64,000 nt of DNA from assembly GCF_011617705.1 (NCBI RefSeq), contig NZ_CP050154.1, positions 1,116,001 to 1,180,000 on the forward strand, in the 5' to 3' direction. Both the position numbers and the translations under genes were made by a program. The notes beneath the pieces were generated by a model that saw only the letters and a list, made by a program, of their open reading frames with translations, was not told where the DNA came from and did not search any database. The DNA comes from Brevibacterium limosum. GTDB taxonomy: Bacteria > Actinomycetota > Actinomycetes > Actinomycetales > Brevibacteriaceae. The stretch's first letter is position 1; every line of letters starts with the position of its first letter. Below, piece by piece: positions 53,083 to 61,654 of the stretch.

Positions 53083-54525
53083 ATGAAGGCCGATGTCGCG
53101 GTGATCGGAACCGGCGTGATGGGGTCGAACCTGGCCCGCAACCTCGCCCGTCAGCCGGGCCACCGAGTCGCCGTCTACGACCGCGACGTCGAGCGCGCCC
53201 AGAGGCTGGCCGCTGACTTCCCCGAGGCCGACTTCCTCGTCGCCGCCGACCCGGCCGACCTGGCCGGGAAGCTCACCGAACCACGGGTGGCGATCCTCAT
53301 GGTCAATGCCGGAGGAGCCACGGATGCGGCAATCGGCGATCTCGCCGAGGCGTTCGTTCCCGGTGACATCATCGTCGACGGCGGCAACTCCCACTTCCGG
53401 GACACGATCGCCCGCGGGGCCCGACTCGAGGGAACCGGCATTGAGTTCGCCGGGGTCGGCATCTCCGGGGGAGAGGTCGGCGCTCTGCTCGGGCCCTCCC
53501 TCATGGTCGGTGGAACGGAGACCGCGTGGCAGCGCCTGTGTCCCCTGCTCGAACCCATTGCCGCGAAGGTCGGAGACGAAGCCTGCGTCGATCACATCGG
53601 CACCGACGGGGCCGGGCACTTCGTCAAGATGGTCCACAACGGCATCGAATACGCCGATATGCAGCTCATCAGTGAGGCCTTCACGCTCCTGCGCGACGAC
53701 CTGGGGATGGCGCCCGCCGAAATTGCTGAGGTCTTCGCCGACTGGAACACCGGAGAGCTCGAGTCCTACCTCATCGAGATCACCGCCGACGTCCTCGCCC
53801 ATGTCGATGAGGCAACGGGCCGGCCCTTCGTCGACGTCGTCGCCGATGCCGCGAAGGCCAAGGGCACGGGTGCATGGACGGCGCAGGTCGGTCTGGACCT
53901 TGGGGTCCCGGTGCCCACCATCGCCGAGGCGGTCTTCTCCCGTTCGCTGTCATCGGCCGTCGATCTGCGCGCCGAGGGACTCGACCTGGCCGGTCCCCGG
54001 CCAGGCGCCGAGCCGTCTTCACTGTCTGCGGACGATCGTGCGGCCCGCGTCGACGAGATCGGTCGCGCGCTGTTGCTCGGCAAGGTCTTGGCCTACGTCC
54101 AGGGCTTCCACGAGATCGCCGTCGGCGCCCGCGAGAACGACTGGGACATCGATCTCGGGGCGCTCGCCGGAATCTGGCGGGCCGGGTGCATCATCCGGGC
54201 CCGCCTGCTCGATCGCATAGTCGCGGCCTTCGACTCCCCGACCCCGCCCGAGAACCTGCTCGGCGCCGATTTCGTGCGAGAGATCGCCGGGAGCTGCCAG
54301 GGATCCCTGCGCTCGACGGTCGTCCGGGCCATCGGCCACGGCATCGCCGTGCCCGGGCTGGCCTCGACTCTGTCCTACTTCGACGGTCTGCGCACCGAGG
54401 CGGGCAGTGCCGCTCTCATCCAGGCGCAGCGTGACCGCTTCGGTTCGCACACCTATGCGCGCACCGACCGTCCCGGGACCTTCCACACTCTGTGGTCCGG
54501 CGATCGCAGCGAAGTCGAGGTCTGA
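53083..54525 (+). CDS. gnd: 6-phosphogluconate dehydrogenase (decarboxylating)
   Basis: 480 aa. It oxidises 6-phosphogluconate to ribulose-5-phosphate with NADP+. VAVIGTGVMGSNLARNLARQ (cofactor site), DGGNSHFRDTI, GISGGEVGALLGPSLMVGG and GHFVKMVHNGIEYADMQLIS (substrate and catalytic Lys/His/Asn) are present, as are the helical C-terminal domain and the tail SHTYARTDRPGTFHTLW. ATG 53083 has GAGGA 6 nt upstream; ATG 53077, two codons earlier, is possible. Together with gntP and gntK it completes gluconate catabolism through the pentose phosphate pathway. Confidence 0.95.
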   Translation: MKADVAVIGTGVMGSNLARNLARQPGHRVAVYDRDVERAQRLAADFPEADFLVAADPADLAGKLTEPRVAILMVNAGGATDAAIGDLAEAFVPGDIIVDGGNSHFRDTIARGARLEGTGIEFAGVGISGGEVGALLGPSLMVGGTETAWQRLCPLLEPIAAKVGDEACVDHIGTDGAGHFVKMVHNGIEYADMQLISEAFTLLRDDLGMAPAEIAEVFADWNTGELESYLIEITADVLAHVDEATGRPFVDVVADAAKAKGTGAWTAQVGLDLGVPVPTIAEAVFSRSLSSAVDLRAEGLDLAGPRPGAEPSSLSADDRAARVDEIGRALLLGKVLAYVQGFHEIAVGARENDWDIDLGALAGIWRAGCIIRARLLDRIVAAFDSPTPPENLLGADFVREIAGSCQGSLRSTVVRAIGHGIAVPGLASTLSYFDGLRTEAGSAALIQAQRDRFGSHTYARTDRPGTFHTLWSGDRSEVEV

Positions 54526-54587
54526 ACGACGGGGCCGCCTCGGTGAGGGTCGACCGGTACGACGGGGCCGCTTCGGTGCAGGTCGAC
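54526..54587. repeat. Two direct copies of a 29-nt sequence after gnd
   Basis: 54526-54554 and 54559-54587 are near-identical (three differences) and each contains GGGGCCGC(C/T)TCGGTG, a variant of the over-represented GCCGAGGCGG word. A CCGCCTCGGCGA copy follows near 54600. Non-coding. Confidence 0.6.
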
Positions 54588-54677
54588 ACCGACGTTCTGC
54601 CGCCTCGGCGACGGTCGCCGCGGTCTCACTGATCGACTCTGGTGGCCCGGATGGCGGACTGTCGATATGTTAGAGCC

Positions 54678-55820
54678 ATGACTTTGCCACACGAAGATGT
54701 TGACCCAGACGGACTGCTCGAATACTCGGTGGTCTTCACCGACCGATCGCTCAACCACATGTCGCAGCGGTTCGTGTCCGTGATGCAGGAGATCAACCGG
54801 ATCCTGCGCTCGGCCTACGATGCCGATTCCGCTGCCATCGTCCCCGGCGGCGGCAGCTACGCCATGGAGTCCGTGGCACGTCAGCTGGCCACCGGCAAGA
54901 AGGCGCTGATCGTGCGCAACGGTCTGTTCTCCTTCCGCTGGTCGCAGATCCTCGACGCCGGGGCCATCGCCTCGGAGACGACCGTGCTCAAGGCCTCCCC
55001 GGACAGCACCGAGCACCAGTCGCCGTGGTCGCCGGCCCCCATCGCCGAGGTGGTCGCCGCCATCGAGCGCGAGAAGCCCGCCGTCGTGTTCGCTCCCCAC
55101 GTCGAGACCGCCTCGGGGATGCTCCTGCCCGATGACTACGTCCGCCAGGTCGCCGAAGCCGTGCACGCGGTCGGCGGAATCTTCGTTCTCGACTGCATCG
55201 CCTCGGGTGCGGTGTGGGCGTCGATGACCGATCTCGGTGTCGATGTGCTCATCTCCGCCCCGCAGAAGGGCTGGAGCGGATCGCCGTGCGCCGGCTACGT
55301 CATGCTCAGCAAGGCCGGCCGCGCCGCCGTGGAGGCATCGACCTCGACGAGCTTCGCGATGGACCTGAAGAAGTGGCTGTTCATCGCCGACGAATACGAA
55401 GAGGGCCGTGCGCCTTACCACGCGACGATGCCCACCGACGCTCTGGCGCACAATGCCAAACTCATGGCCGAGAGCGAGGAGCGCGGCTTCGACAAGCTCG
55501 CCGCCGCACAGGCCGAACTCGGTGAGCGGGTGCGCACCGTCTTCGCCGAACGCGGACTGCCTTCGGTGGCTTCGGACGAGTTTGCCTCGCCGAGCGTAGT
55601 CGTCGTCCACACCGACAACCCGAAGCTCGCCACCGGCGCCAGCTTCAAGGAAGTCGGCGTGCAGATCGCAGCCGGAGTGCCGCTGCAGTGCGATGAGCCC
55701 GAGGACTTCTCGAGCTTCCGCATCGGCCTGTTCGGTCTCGACAAGCTCGGCGACATCGACGGCACGATCTCGCGCCTCGAGGCTGCTCTCGACTCGATCG
55801 GCGTGACCGCCGAAGCCTGA
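54678..55820 (+). CDS. Class V PLP-dependent aminotransferase (alanine-glyoxylate/serine-pyruvate type)
   Basis: 380 aa. PLP Lys197 in ISAPQKGWSGSPCAGYVMLS, preceded by GGIFVLDCIASGAVWASMTD, where Asp holds the pyridine nitrogen. SLNHMSQRFVSVMQEINRIL near the N-terminus and the C-terminal SSFRIGLFGLDKLGDIDGTI match alanine-glyoxylate/serine-pyruvate aminotransferases. The exact amino donor is unknown; it could link glycine/serine and one-carbon metabolism. TATGTT 6 nt before the ATG suggests a leaderless mRNA. Confidence 0.88.
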   Translation: MTLPHEDVDPDGLLEYSVVFTDRSLNHMSQRFVSVMQEINRILRSAYDADSAAIVPGGGSYAMESVARQLATGKKALIVRNGLFSFRWSQILDAGAIASETTVLKASPDSTEHQSPWSPAPIAEVVAAIEREKPAVVFAPHVETASGMLLPDDYVRQVAEAVHAVGGIFVLDCIASGAVWASMTDLGVDVLISAPQKGWSGSPCAGYVMLSKAGRAAVEASTSTSFAMDLKKWLFIADEYEEGRAPYHATMPTDALAHNAKLMAESEERGFDKLAAAQAELGERVRTVFAERGLPSVASDEFASPSVVVVHTDNPKLATGASFKEVGVQIAAGVPLQCDEPEDFSSFRIGLFGLDKLGDIDGTISRLEAALDSIGVTAEA

Positions 55821-55883
55821 GCGCCCAAGCGCGGTCGGTGAGCATCCCTCACCGCTAGCGTCTTCGCCCCCACGTAGTCGCGC

Positions 55884-55945
55884 AACATACAGTCGGCGCC
55901 ATAACCTCCCGTTGCAACGAGGGGTGATGGCGCCGACTGTATGTT
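55884..55945. repeat. 62-nt palindrome (family C, single copy)
   Basis: 19-nt arms (55884-55902 and 55927-55945, core ACAGTCGGCGCCAT) are perfectly complementary around a 24-nt centre with inner CCTC/GAGG pairing. It lies just after the class V aminotransferase gene and 164 nt before a family B palindrome, in a 439-nt gap between convergent genes. Confidence 0.8.
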
Positions 55946-56108
55946 TCGGCACTACCGGTGCGGGATGCTCAGCTCTGACGCGGAGTGGACCTGTATCACG
56001 AGCTGCTGCCGAATCTCACCCGTCCCTGGACACGAAAGTCGGCTGCGGCCACATTTCGAAACCAGACACTGCAGGTGCTGATCGGCCTCGCGCGGCGCTT
56101 GTGCCTGA

Positions 56109-56168
56109 ATTGTTGGGTCGATCCCCGGTGGTTTTCGAGGTCAGAACACCGCGGATCGACCCAACAAT
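56109..56168. repeat. 60-nt dispersed palindrome, family B copy 3
   Basis: Perfectly complementary 16-nt arms (56109-56124 and 56153-56168) around a 28-nt centre with CCGGTG.../...CACCG pairing. Between the convergent class V aminotransferase and BHMT-like genes. Confidence 0.88.
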
Positions 56169-56259
56169 GCACACTGTCGGCGACCGGCTCGTGCCTCGCG
56201 GTCCCTAGACTTTTCCCGAGGCGTGCGAGAACAGCCGCGCACCGTCTTCTCGGCTGGAC

Positions 56260-57309
56260 TCAGGCGGTGTCTCCGAGGGCGACGACGTTGTCGGCGAGCC
56301 GTTCGTTGCTGCCGTACATGAAGTGGTTGGCCATGTTCTCGGAGAACCGGCTGGCATCGGTCGTCAGCCCGACCGCCTCGGCGACTTCGCGGATGTGCAT
56401 CGGGGTCGCGCCGCAGCACACGCCGATGTAGTTGACGCCCAGGTCGAAGGCCTCCTTGGCGAACGAACCGATCTCGTAGCGGTTGCTCTGCAGGGGATCG
56501 AGAGCGGTGGGGAACGTGCGTCCGTGCGGGGAGGCCACCTCGGCGCGGGGGTCGGAGAGGTTGAAGAACGTCGGCTCGGTCTCCGTGGTGCGGTAGGGGA
56601 TCGGCAGGGCGCCGACGTGACAGGACACGGCCGCGCGGATCTCCTTCAGCCACGGCAGCATCGTCGCCGGTCCGCGGAAGCAGTTGAGGCCGACGACATC
56701 GACGCCGAGCTGTTCGAGACGCTGCGCAGTCTCGACGATCCCGACCCCGTCGGCCATCTCCTGGAAGCCCATGGGCGCAAGCGTGAGGACGACGGGCAGG
56801 CCGCTGGCCTTGGCGACCTCGGCCGCGGCGATGGCCTCACCGGCGAAGTAGAAGGTCTCGCCGATGATGAGGTCGGCACCTTCCTCAACCGCCCAGGCCA
56901 CCATCTCGGCGAACATGGCCCGCACCTCGGCCTGCTTGGACTCATCGGCGGGATCCCAGATGTTCGAGTTCGAGATGTTGCCGGCCATGAAGTTCCCGGG
57001 CTTGGCGTCGGCAACGGACCGGGCGATCTGCAAGGCGGCGCGGTTGAGCGGCTCGAGCAGGTCCTCCTTGCCGATCACGCGCATCTTCTCACGGTGTCCG
57101 TTGTAGGTGAACGCCTCGACGATGTCGGAACCGGCCCGCTGGAAGTCGACGTGGAGGGAACGCAGGGCGTCGGGGAATTCGAGGGCCACCTCGGGGACGA
57201 ACTCGCCGGCGGACAGATATCCGCGCTTCTCGAGCTCGAACAGGAAACCTTCCGCGCAGATCACGGGGCCGGCGTCGAGGCGTTGGGTCAGGGCGTTGGT
57301 CGCGGTCAT
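56260..57309 (-). CDS. Homocysteine S-methyltransferase, betaine-type (BHMT-like)
   Basis: 349 aa. TIM-barrel zinc enzyme with Cys210 in GLNCFRG and Cys298-Cys299 in GVCCGATP as ligands. FLFELEKRGYLSAGEFVPEV and FQRAGSDIVEAFTYNGHREK align well with vertebrate betaine-homocysteine methyltransferase, closer than to MmuM or MetH. It would make methionine from homocysteine with betaine or a similar donor. GGAGAG lies upstream of the ATG. No other betaine genes are adjacent, so the methyl donor is inferred. Confidence 0.87.
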   Translation of the reverse strand: MTATNALTQRLDAGPVICAEGFLFELEKRGYLSAGEFVPEVALEFPDALRSLHVDFQRAGSDIVEAFTYNGHREKMRVIGKEDLLEPLNRAALQIARSVADAKPGNFMAGNISNSNIWDPADESKQAEVRAMFAEMVAWAVEEGADLIIGETFYFAGEAIAAAEVAKASGLPVVLTLAPMGFQEMADGVGIVETAQRLEQLGVDVVGLNCFRGPATMLPWLKEIRAAVSCHVGALPIPYRTTETEPTFFNLSDPRAEVASPHGRTFPTALDPLQSNRYEIGSFAKEAFDLGVNYIGVCCGATPMHIREVAEAVGLTTDASRFSENMANHFMYGSNERLADNVVALGDTA

Positions 57310-57521
57310 GGATGCTCTCCGATTCGATGATGTGGTCGAGCCCGGGCGAGCGGCCCGAACTCCGGTATCACACCATCAAACGGGGGAGCGAGGAGCGTCA
57401 CATCGACATAAAACGACGCCGATCGCCATGAAATGACACGACCCTCGCCGAGGCGGCCCGACGAAGAGCAAGCAACGCAGGGTTCCGGTAGGTGACAGGG
57501 TCCGTCGAGGCGGCCCGACCG

Positions 57522-58892
57522 TCAGTGGTCGTCGCCGCTGAGGTACACCGGCAGCCGGCGGTAGCGCACCGCCCGTTGGGCGGCACCGGCGGGCACTTCC
57601 TGAGTCGGTTCATAGGTGGCGTTGTTCTGCGGAACCTCGTGCGAACCGGGCAGTGGGAACGGGCCACCCGTGGCAGGTGCGGGGGAGGCGAAGGACTGCT
57701 GCTGACCGGGCTGCTGTTCGTAGCCGGGGGAGTGTTGGTAGCCGACACCGGGCAGCGGCTGCAGGCCCAGTCCCTGCCGGTCCGGTCCGTCGCCTTCGCT
57801 GTAGGCGTTGCCGGGATGATGAGTGTCGCCGGGATAGGCGGCATGGGCGTCGACGTCCCGACGACGACCACGCCGGCCGCGACGGTCGGAATCCTCCGGT
57901 CGCAGGAACGGGAACGGCTTGAGCAGGAGGCCCGTGACGGTCGAGGACCACCAGCGCAGGGCACGTTCGAAGGGCGACCAAGCCAGAAGGCCGGTCCACG
58001 CCACGGCCAGGGCTACACAGATGAGGAGGACGACGGCATCGTGGAGGACGTTGCGGCTGTCGTCGAGCACCGGCTGCAGACCGCGGACGACGAAACCGTG
58101 GAGGATGTAGACGGCGAGGCTGTTCTTGCCGATCTTCGCGAGCGTGTCCTTCGTGTTGCTCAGCCACGACAGCAGGGCCAGTGTCAGCAGCACCGCTCCG
58201 ATGTCCACGATGAGGCGCAGTCCCACACCTTCGGGGACGCTGACGTCGAAGTGGGCGAAGTTGAGGCTGCCGAAGAGCCAGTTGTGATCGACTTCGTCGA
58301 GATAGAAGTATCCGACGGCGCCGAGGGCAGCGGCGCTGAGGCAGAGCTTCTGCCAGATCGCAAGACTGCCGGCCCAGCCGATGATCTGCTTGCCGTAGAG
58401 CTTGCCGATGACGAAGAACGGCCAGAACGCCAGCGTCCGAGCGGCGGAGAGTTCGGTGTCGAGGATCGGCAGTATTCCGCCGAAGAGCCCGGCGACGAGC
58501 GAGGCGACGAGCATCGTGCGCGGGAAGCGCTCGATGAAGGGGACCGTGATCATCCACCACGCCATCGACAGCAGGAACCACGTGTACCAGAACGGTCTGA
58601 GGAAGTCGTAGTCGGGATTGAGTCCGAAGAGCCACATCCATCCCCACATGAGCGGCAGCACTGTGGCCAGGAGGACGAAGTAGGTCAGGACCCGCTCGGC
58701 CAGTTTGTTCGACTTCGCCGTGATGCCGGCGAGGAAGACGAACGCCGGCATATGGAACATGTAGATGAAGTACATCGGTGCGCCCAGGATCGGCGACTCC
58801 CAGGGAGAGGTCCGAGCGAGAAGGTGGCCCAGAACCACCAGGAAGATGAGTATTCCCTTGGCGCGGTCGATGCGATAGTCCCGTGATGACAC
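57522..58892 (-). CDS. Acyltransferase 3 family membrane protein
   Basis: 456 aa, GTG start. About ten transmembrane helices. The N-terminal RIDRAKGILIFLVVLGHLLA gives the conserved Arg-Asp and His of the family, and FIYMFHMPAFVFLAGI follows. These proteins O-acylate extracytoplasmic sugars or wall polymers. The last 120 residues form a basic then Pro/Gly/Gln-rich cytoplasmic tail (RRGRRGRRRD, QQPGQQQ), which is unusual. TAGTGT 6 nt before the GTG suggests a leaderless mRNA. Substrate unknown. Confidence 0.87.
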   Translation of the reverse strand: MSSRDYRIDRAKGILIFLVVLGHLLARTSPWESPILGAPMYFIYMFHMPAFVFLAGITAKSNKLAERVLTYFVLLATVLPLMWGWMWLFGLNPDYDFLRPFWYTWFLLSMAWWMITVPFIERFPRTMLVASLVAGLFGGILPILDTELSAARTLAFWPFFVIGKLYGKQIIGWAGSLAIWQKLCLSAAALGAVGYFYLDEVDHNWLFGSLNFAHFDVSVPEGVGLRLIVDIGAVLLTLALLSWLSNTKDTLAKIGKNSLAVYILHGFVVRGLQPVLDDSRNVLHDAVVLLICVALAVAWTGLLAWSPFERALRWWSSTVTGLLLKPFPFLRPEDSDRRGRRGRRRDVDAHAAYPGDTHHPGNAYSEGDGPDRQGLGLQPLPGVGYQHSPGYEQQPGQQQSFASPAPATGGPFPLPGSHEVPQNNATYEPTQEVPAGAAQRAVRYRRLPVYLSGDDH

Positions 58893-59005
58893 GCCGATAC
58901 ACTACCGCACCCGGCAGGCTTTGGGGAAAGTTCAGACCGTCGCCGAGGCGGCCGAACGGTCCCGTACGACCGTGTACTCGCGCGTGGGAACGGGGTTGTG
59001 GATGC

Positions 59006-59356
59006 TTAACCGCGGGCGGCGCAGTCCACGCATTTCGCCGCGTAGGGACGGGCCTCCAGCCGCGCCTCGGCGATGGGCTTGCCGCAGTCGATGCAGGTTC
59101 CGAACGTTCCCGCGGCGAGGCGGTCGACCGCCTCGGCGATCTCTGTGAGTCGGTTCTCGGACTGTTCGAGCAGGGTCGCGGCCTGCGACCGTTCGAAGGC
59201 GAGCGTCGCGCCTTCCGGATCATGTTCGTCGTCACTGTTGTCACCCTCGCGAGCGGCCGAGACCTCGTCGATGCCCTGGGTCAGGCGGGCGATGAGCGCC
59301 TGCGCATCCGCCCGCTCCCCCTCGAGCAGGTCTCTCATCTTCGCTTCGTCGATCAT
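59006..59356 (-). CDS. TraR/DksA-type C4 zinc-finger protein
   Basis: 116 aa. A coiled-coil helical pair rich in Glu/Asp (residues 1-80) is followed by a C4 zinc finger: CIDCGKPI (Cys88, Cys91) and CVDC (Cys109, Cys112). It resembles small actinobacterial DksA/TraR relatives that may bind RNA polymerase's secondary channel. The acidic coiled-coil tip DNSDDEHD is present, but a DksA-like effect on transcription is inference. GAGGAGA precedes the ATG. It lies just upstream of the acyltransferase on the same strand. Confidence 0.85.
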   Translation of the reverse strand: MIDEAKMRDLLEGERADAQALIARLTQGIDEVSAAREGDNSDDEHDPEGATLAFERSQAATLLEQSENRLTEIAEAVDRLAAGTFGTCIDCGKPIAEARLEARPYAAKCVDCAARG

Positions 59357-59411
59357 CGTCGTCTCCTCGATTCCTTCCGGCTGTGTCGCCGGTGGCCTCT
59401 AGTGAAGGCCC

Positions 59412-59471
59412 CGAACGTTCAGGTCGCGAGCGCTCGGGCCTCGAAAGCTCAGGCCTCGAAAGCTCAGGCCT
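59412..59471. repeat. 15-nt tandem repeat at the 3' end of the ABC-F gene
   Basis: Four 15-nt units (59412-59426, -59441, -59456, -59471); the last two are identical (CGAAAGCTCAGGCCT). Each unit begins with a short self-complementary stretch. The array runs over the stop codon of the ABC-F gene. Confidence 0.65.
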
Positions 59472-61317
59472 CGAGTGCCTCGGACGCCTCGAGCCAGCGC
59501 ATCTCGAGTTCGTCGAGTTCGTCCTGGTACTCACGGATCGCGGCCGTGAGCGTGGCGAGTCCTTCGAAGTCGGTCTGGTCGTGAGCGGCCATCTCCTCGT
59601 GCTTCTTCGCGATCTGAGAATTGAGCTTGTCCATCCGACGTTCGATCGAGGACACTTCCTTCTTCGCCGCGCGGGCTTCCGCGCCGGTGAGCTTCGCGGC
59701 CGTTTCCGATCCCTCGCTCGCCGAGGCGGCCCCACCGGAATCGTTCCCGCCGGCTCCCGCCGTGGCCCCGTTCGAACCGGCGGTCTTATTCGAACCGGCA
59801 GAGCCTCGGCGTTCCTGTTCGGCGCGCAGCCGCAGGTACTCTTCGACGCCGCCGGGAACATGGCGCAGTCGGTTGTCGAGGATCGCGTACTGCTGATCGG
59901 TGACGCGCTCCAGGAGGTATCGGTCGTGGGAGACGACGATGAGAGTGCCCGGCCAGGAGTCGAGGAGGTCCTCCATCGCCGCGAGCATGTCCGAGTCGAC
60001 GTCGTTGGTCGGCTCATCGAGGATGATGACATTGGGCTCGGCCATGAGCAGCAGCAGAAGCTGGAGCCGGCGCTTCTGCCCGCCGGAGAGCTCCTTGACC
60101 CGGGCGGACAGGTGCTCCTTCGCGAAGCCGAGGCGTTCGAGCAGCTGAGCCGGAGTGAAGTCCTTGCCTTCGATGGTGAACGAGGTCTTCGATTCGGCGA
60201 GGACCTCGCGCACGCGCGAATCGGCGATCCGGGCCAGATCCTTGAACTGCTGATCGAGCACACCGATCTGCACCGTCTTGCCGCGCTTGACCCGACCGGC
60301 ATCGGGTTCGATCTCTCCAGAGACCAGACCGAGCAGGGTCGACTTCCCGGCACCGTTGGGGCCGAGGATTCCGGTGCGCTCACCGGGACCGATGCGCCAG
60401 GTGACATCTTTGAGGATCGTGGTCTCACCGAAGTGCTTGGACACATCGAGCAGGTCGACGACGTCCTTGCCCAGGCGGGCCGTGGCCATCTTCTTCAGCT
60501 CGATCGGGTTGCGCACCTCCGGCACGTCGGCGATGAGCTGGTTGGCCGCCTCGATGCGGAACTTCGGCTTCGACGTCCGGGCGGGAGCGCCCCGCCGCAG
60601 CCACGCGAGTTCCTTGCGCATGAGATTCTGTCGCTTCGCCTCGGTGGCGGCAGCGATGCGGTCACGTTCGACCCGCTGCAGAACATAGGCGGCATAGCCG
60701 CCTTCGAAGGGTTCGACGATGCGGTCGTGGACCTCCCAGGTCTTCGTGCACACCTCGTCGAGGAACCACCGGTCGTGGGTGACCAGCAGCAGGGCTCCGG
60801 CGTTCTTCGGCCACCGGCTGCGCACGTGCTTCGCCAACCAGGCGATGCCGTCGACGTCGAGGTGGTTCGTGGGCTCGTCGAGGATGAGCAGGTCCCAATC
60901 GCCGATGAGCAGAGCGGCCAGGGCCACCCGGCGGCGCTGACCGCCGGAGAGCGAGGAGATCTGCGCACCCCAATCGAGATCGGCGATGAGACCGGAGATG
61001 ATGTCACGCGCCTGCGGGTCGGCGGCCCATTCGTGGTCGGCGGCATCACCGACGACGGAGAATCCGACAGTGGCCTCGTCATCGAGGTCATCGCGTTGGC
61101 CGAGCATGCCCAGGCGCAGACCTCCGCGGTAGGTCACCCGCCCGGAATCGGGTTCGATGGTGCCGGCGAGCATGCCGAGCAGACTCGATTTGCCGTCGCC
61201 GTTGCGGCCGACGATGCCGATCATGTCGCCGGACTCGACACCGAGGGTGACGGAGTCGAAGACGACGCGAGTGGGGTATTCGAGATGGAGGGCCTCTGCC
61301 CCGAGGAGATGTGCCAT
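59464..61317 (-). CDS. ABC-F family ATPase (Uup/EttA-like translation factor)
   Basis: 617 aa, soluble, with two ATPase domains and no membrane helices. Walker A of domain 1 is GRNGDGKSS (residues 37-45; Asp replaces the usual Ala/Cys) and of domain 2 GPNGAGKST; both signatures (LSGGQRRRVALAALL, LSGGQKRRLQLLLLL) and Walker B (LLILDEPTNHLD, VIILDEPTNDVD) are intact. The C-terminal coiled coil (EVSSIERRMDKLNSQIAKKH) is Uup-like. ABC-F proteins bind the ribosomal E site and relieve stalling or confer antibiotic protection; which applies is unknown. A short leader follows TAGGCT on the minus strand. Confidence 0.92.
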   Translation of the reverse strand: MAHLLGAEALHLEYPTRVVFDSVTLGVESGDMIGIVGRNGDGKSSLLGMLAGTIEPDSGRVTYRGGLRLGMLGQRDDLDDEATVGFSVVGDAADHEWAADPQARDIISGLIADLDWGAQISSLSGGQRRRVALAALLIGDWDLLILDEPTNHLDVDGIAWLAKHVRSRWPKNAGALLLVTHDRWFLDEVCTKTWEVHDRIVEPFEGGYAAYVLQRVERDRIAAATEAKRQNLMRKELAWLRRGAPARTSKPKFRIEAANQLIADVPEVRNPIELKKMATARLGKDVVDLLDVSKHFGETTILKDVTWRIGPGERTGILGPNGAGKSTLLGLVSGEIEPDAGRVKRGKTVQIGVLDQQFKDLARIADSRVREVLAESKTSFTIEGKDFTPAQLLERLGFAKEHLSARVKELSGGQKRRLQLLLLLMAEPNVIILDEPTNDVDSDMLAAMEDLLDSWPGTLIVVSHDRYLLERVTDQQYAILDNRLRHVPGGVEEYLRLRAEQERRGSAGSNKTAGSNGATAGAGGNDSGGAASASEGSETAAKLTGAEARAAKKEVSSIERRMDKLNSQIAKKHEEMAAHDQTDFEGLATLTAAIREYQDELDELEMRWLEASEALEA

Positions 61318-61654
61318 AGCACCCCTAGCCTAGTTCACGGCGGATGGGTCACTGCTCCTGCCATGCGTCTGCCCATGCGTCGGTCGACTGCCTCCACACC
61401 TCGCTCAGCTGTCTCAAAGATGGAGGATCTCGCGTTCGCATTGCGGACCGATATCGACTGTGCATGACGGAATATTTCTTTTTCATATCGGTGTCCGCAA
61501 TTGAGCTGATAACGGGCCTATCGAAATGACTTCGGTGCATTAGACTGACGGAAACTCACCAAAATATGACAGTTCGTCCAGTGGTTTCACATCTTCGGTA
61601 AGGGCAGACAGGGCCCCCATCCGTGTGCGCTGTCTGTATCAGAAAAGAGAAAAC
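61318..61654. other. Intergenic region before the BMP transporter operon
   Basis: 337 nt with no credible gene. It becomes AT-rich from about 61460 (GAATATTTCTTTTTCATAT, ACCAAAATATGACAG), as expected for promoters of a regulated transporter. TAGACT at 61541 is one candidate -10. I see no clear operator palindrome. Confidence 0.35.

Noticed and set aside
54678..55820. Phosphoserine aminotransferase (serC)
   Set aside because: The fold class is right, but the N- and C-terminal motifs match alanine-glyoxylate/serine-pyruvate aminotransferases, so no serC symbol was given.
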